Positions 10,701 through 22,700 of a DNA stretch of 64,000 nucleotides are shown here, in pieces. How positions within the stretch are numbered: position 1 is the stretch's first letter; each line of letters starts with the position of its first letter. A program made the translations under genes and the position numbers. The notes under the pieces are model-generated. The model saw only the letters and a list, made by a program, of their open reading frames with translations, was not told the origin of the DNA and did no database searches. The DNA comes from Luscinia megarhynchos (lineage: Eukaryota > Chordata > Aves > Passeriformes > Turdidae). The DNA lies in NCBI GenBank assembly GCA_034336665.1, contig CM067570.1, forward strand, positions 11,244,002 to 11,308,001, in the 5' to 3' direction.

Positions 10701-13700
10701 CTTGTTCTGGTGCAGGCAGGACAGGGCAGCCTCTGCTGCTGGTGCTCTCCACACTTGGATCTTGGATTTGCTTGTGGTCTTAGTTTCACTACAGTGCGTG
10801 TCAAAAGAGCTCTTGGAGGCATAAATGTGAGAGATGCAGACTGTCAACACCCCAAGATGGGGCTTGCATCTTTCTGCTGTAGATTGGAAGTTCAGTCTTT
10901 TCACCTGAATGCATTCATTGAAAGGGTTTATAACATAGTTGATGCAATAGCAGAGGATTGGCTTCAGTGAGCTGGTGGTATTGTATGACTAACTGGATTT
11001 CTAGCACGAGGACACTGCTGAGATGAGGGCTGGCAGAGCAGGCTGGAAAATGTAGCATGTTTGCCATTTGTGTTCCTTGGGACATCCCTTTGCTTCATTG
11101 GACTTACAGCTGAGTGTGGTTTTTTGGCAGATAAAATTTTTGATGATGAAGACTCCGTGGATGGGAACAGACCTTCCTCAGCCAGCTCCTCTACATCTTC
11201 AAAGGCGCCTGCAAACTCCCGCAGAGTTGGGATGGGCACCACCCGCAGACTTGGCTCTGCAGCCCTGGGCTCCAAGTCTTCAAGTAAGCCAATAGCCTGT
11301 ATGAGTTGATGTGTCTGTGAAGTATTTACAGTGTTCATACTGAGCTTCTTGCATGCACTTCCAGGCCCCCAGAATCCATTAACAAATTTTTCCCTATGCA
11401 GTCATTATGTCTGTGTTCTCTGCATGCCATAAACGAAGTCTGGTAGGATGAATCTCCAAGCAATCCCCACATCCCCATAATTTGTTTTGTATTTTGTGAG
11501 AGGTTGCACCTGTGTGGTTGTGCACTGAGGGCTATGAGTAAATCATGTTGGTGCTCCAGTGTGTAGATTTTTGCTTTTGTAGTTCCAGCTCTATCTGAAC
11601 TGAGGCTGCTTATAGCTGCATGCCAAACTTCAGCCATTGCAGTCTAAACCTGACACACTTGGCTTTCTTCTGAGACCTTTGGGCATTGCTGGTAATGGAG
11701 GTGCAGAAAGAAAACTGAGCAGTCATTCTGAATGTTGGCAATAATTCTACATGTAGCTCTAATTCTATGTGTGTCCTAGGGAAAGGGAGAAAGTTCCCTA
11801 TATCAGGCAGTCTCTAATCTGATTAGTATTCCAGAGACTATTTATCTTCCTTATCATTCGTCTGTTTGTGCACCTGTCAGATCTCCACCTTCATCTATTA
11901 TAGATGGGATTAAATCCTTTAAAATAAAGTCTCACATATAATTAAAGTAAGTATTCCCTTTCATCTTTCAGACTGTGTCCCCTAACTGTTGAGAGACTAC
12001 TGTAATGACTTCCCTAATGTGCCCTCTGTGCCTATGAGTTAAGGATGCCATGAATGTCTCTCCAGTGCCTGGCATTGAATTTCCCTGCCTCTGCTTTCAT
12101 TACATCTGCAGCACTTCCAGGCTGCATGGGTAGTGAACTTTCTCCTGATTAAGTGCCTTGATAGCTGGTGGTTTCTTAATTGATTCTCTTGCTGATAACA
12201 AAATTGAAAAGGTTTTTTCATTTGTGTGTCAGCAGCCAAAGAGGGAGCAGGTGCTGTGGATGAAGAAGACTTCATTAAGGCATTTGAAGATGTCCCAACT
12301 GTTCAGGTGGGTAGTGTTAGCTGTTAAAGCACACTGTACTAAAAAGCAGAAGGTGGATATAGGATCTAGTGCTCACTGGCAAGTTGTGTTTCATTGTGAT
12401 GTGAGCAAATCTTTAACGGGAAGCAGGTTAGAAGTTGAAGGGGAACAAGTTTTAAATGGTGAGGTGTGCCAGTAGTTCATGTGACACCCTCTGGGGACTG
12501 AAAGCAGTAAAGGTGACTTGTGTCTCAGGGATCACTGCTGTTGTGAGTGTGATAACTGGACCATTCACGTTTGCTGATTTAGCTGGATAGCTGAGATGCA
12601 TCATTCCCTGTGTCCACTCATGTTTGACTAATATAGCTACTAGTAGCTGCAGGAATGCTGCTTAAAATTGTGAAACTGTAGTAAAATAATGAAATATGAT
12701 CCTTTGATCATCTTGTGATAATTTTTAAATTTTTGGTTCCAGGCAGTTGGTATAAATTCTCTGTTACATAGAGCCAGTTGTGTCCAAGGCTAGTACATGA
12801 TGTTTAAACACTGAGGAGAAAAGGCCATAAGAATGTAGTTAGGAAGTGATGTAATTTTCTGGAGTAAATCCTTCTTTACAGTGCTACTCTGTATTTTAAT
12901 TTGTAGATCTATTCCAGCCGGGATCTTGAGGAATCCATAAACAAGATCAGAGAGATACTATCAGATGATAAACATGACTGGGAGCAGAGAGTTTCTGCGG
13001 TAAGTCGTGAATTTAGATAGAATCTCTATTAATGCAAGCTTTTTCTACACTAAGCCTAATCCCACTGAGGGTACTGGGAGAACCTCAGCTTCGAAGACTG
13101 GAGTGTAGTTTTAGTAGTGAGCACCTGTTATGTTCCCCCAAACTTGAGGGAAATGTTTCCTTGTGAGACTGAATTTCAACCACAATTGTGAGGGAAATTG
13201 CAGTTTGATATACAAGAGTCTGTTGAGACAGCATCAGGTTGAACTGAAAGTTGTTCAGCAAATCCAGGTGCAAAGCTAGAAATTTGCTAGCAGGTGCTAA
13301 AATCAAAATGACAAGTCTAATTCAGAATATCTTAAAACTCACCTGATAAGACAGAAAACTACTTTGCTTACCGAGGACTTATTTATACTTCTGCAAAAGG
13401 GATGTTTAAAATAATTCAGCAAGAAATGACATACTTAAGTTTTGAATAAATAAATATGACTATGGGAAGTGTGGAAGTGGAAAATAGGGTGTTATATGCA
13501 TGTCAAGACTGGGTGTTATTTACTGAGGTGAGCTGTGTTTTTTCATTATTCAAATAGATGCAAGATGGTCTTGTCCACACAGTAGAGTTGCATCACTGGT
13601 GTAGCAGCTTTGTCATTTTGTCAAATCCCATATTAGAGATGAGTGGCAGACTGGGCTGGTTCAGCTTACTTCTGTTTAGTTTTATTTCTGTACTGAGTAA

Positions 13701-16700
13701 CAGGGAGCTGAACTCCAGGCTGTGTGCAGATGCTTTGGTGCACGGGAGGGTCTGTGAAGGTGTCAGAGGATTGTCTCTAGAGTGAGATGGTGGTCCCTGT
13801 AATATTAATAAGAAATTTCCCCTTTTCATGAGGTCAGGGTTCCACTTCTGCTAGAGCCAGATAACTGTTTTAATGAAGTCAATGGGCACATTCTGGATAT
13901 AAGCCAGTATTACCCAGGCCTGAGTGTGAGCCATGCCCTTCAAGTCTAGATATCGTTTTAACACAAGAGTCAGCTGTGAGATTACCTAAACATTAGAAGC
14001 TGCTGTAAATAGGGGAAAAAAGGGGAATGTTTAAGACACATTTTTATGTTTAAACAATATTGTTTGGATGGTTAACTGTACAATTTGAGTAGCTGTATGC
14101 AACTCCTCTGGGTTCCAGTAAGTTAACAAGGATGTTTAGCTTATTATACTTAGTATGTTAACTAACCATGGGTTGAATATAAAATAGGAAGTAATAAAAT
14201 TACTTGAACATCAAGAATCAACTTCCTCAATGCATGTTGACGAATAATTGCACAAGAAACCTGGAACCAGGTATTGGTCCTGAACATAACTGTGCTTGTA
14301 TTTGCTGCTCGTTAACAGTCACTGATTTCTTCTGTACTCCTAACAGTTGAAAAAGATCCGCTCCTTACTTTTGGCTGGAGCTGCAGAATATGATAACTTC
14401 TTCCAGCACTTAAGACTTTTGGATGGAGCATTTAAATTATCTGCTAAAGACCTGCGGTCTCAAGTCGTACGAGAGGCTTGTATCACGTTGGGGTAAGTTT
14501 GTTTTCTATGTGTGTTTGAAATGTGAAGTAGAAGAAAAGGAACAGGCACTGGTTAAAACACAATTAGAATGCAGCTAGTGCTATAAAGGTAGAACATGAT
14601 TTTTCTGCATCTGTTTCAAACCCCGTCATGTCGGCCACTAATTGTAATTCTGCAAGGCATGTTCCCACAATGCTGATGTGGGTACACAGAGTGAATGAGC
14701 AAGCCATGCCTTTATGCACAAGTAGGGAAGCACTGAACAATAAATCTGGAAATGTTGGTTTTGTTCTTGTTTGGATTGAGCTAGGTTTTGTTTCTCGTGG
14801 TCTATCCTTTGTGAAATACTTCAAGAAAAAGGGTGCTGCAGTGTTTCTGACATGTTTTTGTTTAAATATATATATACATACATATATATATATATCTAGT
14901 CAAAATATAGAGCTTCAGAGAAGTTGTAATATAAACTAGCAGAAATATATTCTATCACCTTGATCCCATTTGTTTGATAATAAATTTTTAGCTGTGCTAG
15001 TTACTTTATTTTATGCTGACCTTACTATTTCTCAGGAATATAGGACAAGTTTAAAATGAAAGGAAAGGAACTGTTTTTTGAAACATGGTGTTATCTGTCC
15101 TTTGGAGTTGGAGAGGAGGTGACAGTTGCAAAGATTGAGATGTCAGATGTGCTTATGTCAGATGTTCTGTACAAGTCTGACTTGCTTTATCTTCAGCTCA
15201 CTTACCAGCATGACTTCATTCTGTTTTTCAGACATTTGTCATCAGTTCTGGGAAACAAGTTTGACCATGGGGCAGAAGCCATCATGCCAACAATTTTTAA
15301 TTTAATTCCAAATAGTGCCAAAGTCATGGCCACTTCTGGTGTTGTAGCAGTTAGGTTAATCATTCGAGTAAGTATTATCAAGAGGGAATAGTGTTATAAT
15401 TTCTGAATACTGCAGTGTTTCTGATGAAATATGAATGCTGCTGCAATGAAAATAAGATTAAGTGCCTAATCTACTTTTCTGATAGTGTTGGGCTTGACTG
15501 TCTCAGATGCCGTGCAGCCTTGTGCGGATGATGTTTGTTAAGCTCTGCCAAAACAGTAGGGAAAATGTTTCTTTTTTGCAGGGCAAGATATTTCCATGCC
15601 TCCAAGAGCTGAGCAAACATTTTTCTTTGAAAGGGTTTTAGACCAGCCTTACAGCACAGACTCATCCTCTTAATTATACTCTAAAATACCTCACAGACTG
15701 TCCATATTTCTCAAAACTATTAGTTCACAGTGGTGACTTCTGCCTAGTGATTCATTGGCTAAGCTGTAGGTAGCCTCATATCTCTCAAGTTGTCACCACT
15801 TGCAGTTTAGATCCTCCCACAGTGACTTCAGCTCCTTGACTCACTAGAGTGTCTTTATACAATAAAATCAAGTATCTCTTAAAGGAGTTTAGCTGATAAA
15901 TTGTAAAATATTTTTAATATTAAAAATTTGTCCATATCTGTTAGTGTTCCTTTATATATGGTTCTGTTTTTAAGAACTGAGCAACAGTATGGATCTGAGT
16001 ACTGAGCTCAGGTGGCTGAAGGAGATGGTGTTTCATTCTGTGGAATTGTTGTGTAAAGATCTCTTCCTGTTCTTGTTTGTTTCTTCCAGCACACGCACAT
16101 CCCTCGGTTAATACCCATCATAACCTCCAATTGTACCTCCAAGTCTGTTGCAGTTAGAAGGTGAGACTTTAGTTTGCATTTACTGGTTTTTACTAGTAAA
16201 TAGGCACTTTCTGAAAATGTATTTGTTGTTATTTGTGAAACAGGTTGAAAACACACTTACTTATTGTAATCTAATTCTTCTCTGTGATTTGAGTTCAAGT
16301 TCAAAGTCAGCTACCCTGTATAAACTACATCACTGAAGAGAGGAAAAGGCATTTTTCCACAAACAGAAATGGGTTTTAAACTAATTGTTGTGCTTATATG
16401 TTGTTATAACAACATATTATTTTGGCATTTTTACAGACACCTTCCTATTCCCCACTGCTGGCAGTTACAGTGACTTGTTTTCTTTGAGCCAGTAAATCAG
16501 TTTTACATGGAAGTATCATTTGGAAGGGAAGTTGGACTGAATGGTCTAATGGTCCTGTCTGCACTTAAAATCTAAGTGCTTCAGTCCACTGCCTCACTGG
16601 GAGACTCTTGCCTTCTGCATATACATTAACTGGTTCTCTTCAAGTTAGACAAAAGGAAGGACTTTGTGGTTGCTGTATTTGGTAACAAACCTTGAACACA

Positions 16701-19700
16701 TGTCAGCACACTTGGGCCTTAAGATTCTTGAAGTGAGGAAGGGAGATTAAAGTTGGAAAGGTCTCTCCCCACTTGAGGCTAACTGTGAGGTTTGTGTGTG
16801 AAGATTGGACTAAGAGAGAATCAGGGTCAATCTTCTGGGCCTGTATCCTTTTAATGAGAAAGGAAGGTTCCAGGATTGTTTTATGGCAATCCCTCTCTTC
16901 AGGATTCTCTGTAGCAAGCTACCTCCAATTAATACTTCACACTGTTTATTAATGTTTTTTTTAAGAGCTGTTGGTATTTTTATTTGGAGTCAACAGTGAA
17001 TTTTGATGTCCCAAAAAGCTTCCTAAGCAAAGATGGCTCTTGTTCAGAGTCAGGTATGGCAAAGTCAGTGTGCCCCAATTAACTTAAACTCAGCATTTCT
17101 TCTCTCTCCGTTCAGGCGCTGCTTTGAATTTTTAGACTTGCTGTTGCAGGAGTGGCAAACACACTCCTTAGAAAGGTAAGTTCTGAATACAAGTGGGTTT
17201 GTTCTTTCCTACTTATCTGAGGAGAAGGAGATATTTTTCTGTGTTGTTCTGGAGAAAGGATCATTTAAGGACAGATGGTTATATTATATAGCTGTAGTGG
17301 AGATGTTTTTAGCACCCAAAGGAAGCATGTATGCACATACACCATTTGTTCTGTAGTTCTGTCAGATTTTGGTGAGTGTGTCTCCTATGCCAGCCTTAGC
17401 AAACCTGACTGAGCAAATCCCTGAACTCAATAACTTTTGTGTAACAAAATTTTTTCCTTTTGCACCCTGAAGTGAGATGATGAGGTAAAGCCTGCTGCAT
17501 GTCTTATCAGGAGCTTCTGAGAGTTCAGACTAGTGACCAGTTGAAGTAATTGTGCGAGGAGAGACTGGGACACAATTTCCTTAGCCATAGACTGCACAGG
17601 ACTATTATGGGCTTAGGAGACTGTTCTTGAATCCAGGCAGTTTGGATAGCTAAGCAAAGGTTTATGAAGAATGCTGCTTGCTGTTTCCTAGACAGCAGTG
17701 TGGATGAAATAAAACTGTCTTGTAAGAATAAATAAATAAAGGTCACAAAAGATCCTTGATGGAAATGAAAGAATGTGGTAAACTGTTTGTTCTTAGAAAC
17801 CAGGGCAAAGTCAAATTAGTCATTTGTTTATAAGTGTGGCACATCTTTCTGAACTGCTGGATAATATTTTCTTTCTTATTTCAGACACATATCAGTGTTA
17901 GCTGAAACAATAAAGAAGGGAATTCATGATGCAGACTCTGAAGCCAGGATAGAGGCTAGAAAGTAAGTGGAAGCTGTTGTTGGTGTCTTTTCTTCCTCCG
18001 TTTCTTTGTCCCTGTTTTGTGAGTCAGTGGTATTGCATGGTTGAGACAAAAATCCAGACAAGATACATTCTCCTGACTTGCTGGAAAAAAGAGAGGCTGA
18101 GGGGTGACCATTCTGTACAGCTCCCTGAAGAGGGGAAACAGAGAGGGAGGTGCTGATCTTTTCTTCCTGCGAATCTAGTGATAGACATGTATTTTATGAC
18201 ATTAAAAAAATTATTTATATCTGTAGGAAATTTTAATATTTACAATTAATTTTATTCTTTTGAGGATCTTACACGTTTCTATTAATATGATCATACTTGT
18301 GGTAGTGTACTGGTGTACCAGGATGATGCTTTTCTGAACAGAATACGACAGGAACATTTTTCTGCAGAAGGAGGATGGTGTAAAACATGAAAACAATGAA
18401 TGATAAATTTTATTAATCTAAATGCTGTGTTTTAAGCTGTGGTGTTTCACAGTAGGATTGCTTAAATCCTTTTGAAAGGCAGCATGTCCATCACTGAAAA
18501 TTACAGTAGTCACTGAGACTTCACAGCAGGTGACTAGTTAAGCTGAATAGACAGTGAGGGAGAATGGCATGGGGACTTCAGAGAGCATGCTTAATTCTCT
18601 CTTCCCATGTTTATTAAATAGCAATGTGGCTGATTGCAAGACAGAAATTTGTTTTCTTCTTGTGATGTGAGAATGCGTGTGGCTTCTCTGAGGACTGACT
18701 GTCACACACAAAACAATTCTTGATTCATTTGAGCTAATGATCTGACTCTTAAACTGCCCATTACTTGCCCCCTGAAAAGTACTGAGAGTCTTAATCTCCT
18801 TTGTGCCCCAAGAGTGAATGGTGTTTAGCCATCAGCCAGGAGGTTTGAACCATAGAGAAATTCTTCCCTCTTAAAATGCTTTTATTTTTATCATGACCCT
18901 GATTTGAAGTCCATGTGAGCACCTCCTTTCTTTTCTTGTTTTTCTTTTTTCCAAAAAGACAGGCAGCAGCCTCAGCTTGGTACAGAGACATGTCTGCAGC
19001 ATTCTTGGAGAGCTGTTAGTTAAACTTAAGGAAGAAAACAGCCAGCTGGTGCTTTCCTGAATCAGGCCCATTCATGTGTGTTCTGCCTTTGGCATGCTTT
19101 TGAAGTAGCTACTGCACACCCAGTCCCAAACTAGTGTCACTCTGGTGGGCCTGCAGTCTCCCATGTACAGCAGACAGCTGGAGGGATGGGGGTTTTTTCT
19201 CTAATACAGCTTTGTTGACTGCTCCTGTTTTTACAAACAGATGCACCAAATGGTTCTTTCATTTGGTTTGTCTGTTGTGCAGCTGTTTGAGCAATACAAT
19301 GGTTGAAAAAGCTGTTTGTCTTAGATGGGTCAGGGCAGTGGGTGCCTGAAATGACCGGGCTAAAGAGCCCACTGATGGGGATAGTGAGAAAGGCTCTGGC
19401 TGTGCCTTTGCACCACAGCCTGCTAAAACGTGACAAGGGTGTGTTCACAGTGCTGTGTGTCATTTCCAGGTGCTACTGGGGTTTCCACAGTCACTTCAGC
19501 CGAGAGGCAGAGCATTTGTACCACACCTTGGAGTCTTCCTATCAGAAGGCCCTGCAGTCACATCTGAAGAACTCTGACAGCATCGTGTCCTTGCCACAGT
19601 CGGATCGCTCCTCCTCCAGCTCCCAGGAGAGTCTCAAGTAAGGCTTTCTGTGTCACTGCCTCTCCAGTTAAACACTTGCTGACAGACAGCTCCACTGAAT

Positions 19701-22700
19701 TGAAGGGAGCCATTACATTGCTTTGTCTCATCTGGTCATTATTTGGACTCTCTGTACTTGGTTACTCCAAAATAGAGTAAATAAAATAGTTTATTTATTT
19801 ATTTATCTATGTTTTTTTACCTAACACTGTATGAACGGCAAACCCTTGTACTGGCTTTAAAATATAATCATTATCTTGACTCCATAAATAATTTTCTAGG
19901 AAGCTATTTGTGCTCAGCAGATACTGTTAGTTATTCCTTTCTGGTGCTTAAAACAATGCTTAGATTGAAGTTCTGCCTTTAGCATTAATCCTAGAGGTGT
20001 AAGTCTATGTCTTTCTAGACAAAAGAAAAAAAACCGACTAAATTAAACTTGAGTTGTAAGTGCAGAGCCAATATGTAACTCTTATGTTGAATATATGTGT
20101 ATATTCATTCCTTGTTGAGTGTATGTGTATATGTGTGTATATCTCTGATGCACAGTCAACTTAGGCTCCAAATGTCTGTGATTTAAGTGTAAGACCTATA
20201 TGAACAATATCCATAACTTATTGATGTAACTTTTTAAATCTACAAAAAGTGTTCTTAAAAATCTCTTTTTGCACAAATAATGTGAGTACTAATTTATTTC
20301 TTAATGCTTTTATAAATAATTTTAATGGAGGTGCTGTATTTATTCTTAACTGAGAAGCTTTGGTAGTTTATTCCTGCATATAAATAATTTCTTATTAACT
20401 TAATTGTGTACTGAGGGAACAGAATAGTACTGCTCTTCATGACTGAAGTATAAGTTTTGTTTTAATAAGTGTTTGTGTTAACTTCCAGCCGTCCACTGTC
20501 TGCCAAAAGAAGTCCTACTGGAAGTACAACATCAAGAGGTGAGAGCAGGAGCTGAAAATGTGCTTGGGTATTGCTGAGGAAGTGTGACATTGTGATATGC
20601 AAAAACCAACTTTGATCACTGTTTACTGCTCCCTAAAATGGCAGCTCAGGTTGTAGAAATTCTAATTTACTTTTGGATTTTACACCATATTCTGTGCTGA
20701 TATCAGCTACTGATAATATAATTCTTTTAAAAGAAATTAGTAAATCAATAATTTCTTACACTTGAAGGGAAGCCTAAAAAGCCTTGAAAATTGTAGCCAA
20801 GGTATGTTTAGCTTTGTAATAGCTTGAATAAACTGCTGCTGATGCTAAGACATGCAGCTACATGGTCTAATAATGCCTTCAGTTTTACAATGTTTATTAT
20901 TTATTCTCTGGTTTCAGCACTTACTGGAGGTGTCTGCACACAAGTCCTACGGTGTTAAATTCCATCTCATTGCTAATCTGTTTTTCTTGTCAGATGGAAT
21001 ATTTAGGTACAGCTTTTCTGTCCTAAGTAAATGCATACAATGATATAAGTAATACATTTTAATATAGAATATCATAGACAAAACTTTGTTGGTAAGAGAT
21101 AAGCTGCCTTTTACACCTGACCAAGGTTAGGTTCTGGCTGGTTTGTCTGTAACTACACCCTACTGAGACCTTTGATTCAAAGAGCTGTTGTTGTGTAACC
21201 TACTTGACTGTGCACACAAATGCATGTTTGCTTGCAGCTGAGTAGTCAAGCTTCATGCTTAAGAGGGTGAGCATCAACAAGTGATGGGAACAACGATCCT
21301 CATGAGAAGATGAGGAGTTGGGAAGGAAGTTATTAGAACCTGGACTGAAGGACCTGCAGGTCTGTTTTGGCCAGCAACTCTCACAAGCCAGTGATGGGTA
21401 CTGTGGTTGAACTTTCCCATCTAGATTCTGCTAGAAATTTCTTTTTACTGGCCTGAGAGCCTTTTTGATCTTATAATTTAGGCTTTTAGAACTTGATAAA
21501 CTTCTTAGAGGTAGCATCAGGGCAGAATTGAAATATCTTTGCAGGCAGTGTGGGGAAGCCCACCCTGCCCTGATAAAGCATTCTTAGTTGAAGTATTTCA
21601 GTGCCAGCAGGGATTGTTAAAAATAGTACTTTAAACTGCTTGTCAGGCTCTTTGAAGCACACAGCTCAAAAAATTAATCTTCTTTATTCTGGATCTCCCA
21701 CTCCCATCTGCAGCATCTACAGTAAGTACAAAATCTGTGTCAACACCAGGATCCCTGCAGCGATCCCGCAGTGACGTCGATGTGAATGCAGCAGCTAGTG
21801 CCAAGTCCAAAGTGACGTCTGGAGCACCCGCCCCCTTCAGTTCTGCTGCAGCCTTGCCCCCAGGGTCATACGCCTCACTAGGTAAATCTGCCTCTTCTCC
21901 TCCTGCAGCTAGCGCTCCTTGGAGCACAGAGTGCCTCGCAGTTTTATTGGAATTATAAACTCTGACTAGAAGAATGTACCTCTGAGATAGTTACCAGCTC
22001 TCCAGGATCAGTGTGTGATCTCTTGCCCTTTGGGATTAAGGAAAGAAAAAATACAACACAACTGACTTGAAGCAACAGTTTTGAATTGTGTAATAATCTG
22101 CGTCTCTCTCTTCTTTCTGGGGAAAAGCAGCACGTGCTATAGCTCTGGGATGTTGCTGAGGACAGTACTACTCAATTCCTTCTGACATGTTCCCCTGTCT
22201 CTTTTCCTTCTTCTCCTTCCCTCCTTTCCTGAAACTGGTTTTCCATTACTTGTTTTATGCTTAGAATAGTACATCTTAGTTGAGTTTGCTCCCTTTCTGT
22301 TTCACAAAGGAGAAAGAGAGAAGCAAAGAGGAGGTCGGCCTTGCCATGGCATCAGACAGGATATAAGTATCTGTTCCTTATGCTGACTCTTTGGATTGTA
22401 GCCTCATGTCACATTATTCCTTCAGAGCACTGTATATTGCCTTCAGGTGTCTCGGGCTTTCTTAAAGCAAGCTTTGCTTTGGATCTTTCTCTCCTGGAGT
22501 TTCCGTCAAAGGAGTCACGGAGGAGGAAATGCAAGGCAGTGATTGATGCAGTATTTGCTGAGCTTCATCTTGGTTGTGAGCAGAGCTGATCATCTGAGCT
22601 CATTTCTCATTCTGCTGGTTTCACACTAATCCCAGACTTGTCATCGATTTACCTTTACTACAGGGAAGAAACTCAGGGGTCTGTGCTCTTGATTTAAGCT

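Larger units (their letters stand above)
16161..17115 (+). other. CLASP1 intron
   Basis: Non-coding, 955 bp. It contains a perfect 22-bp palindrome at 16396-16417 and a possible worn CR1 3' end near 16520-16575. Confidence 0.65.

Noticed and set aside
11061..11309. Continuous plus-strand frame starting with an ATG in the intron before 11131
   Set aside because: The frame merely extends the true exon upstream through its acceptor; the consensus ttttttggcag and CLASP homology set the border at 11131.
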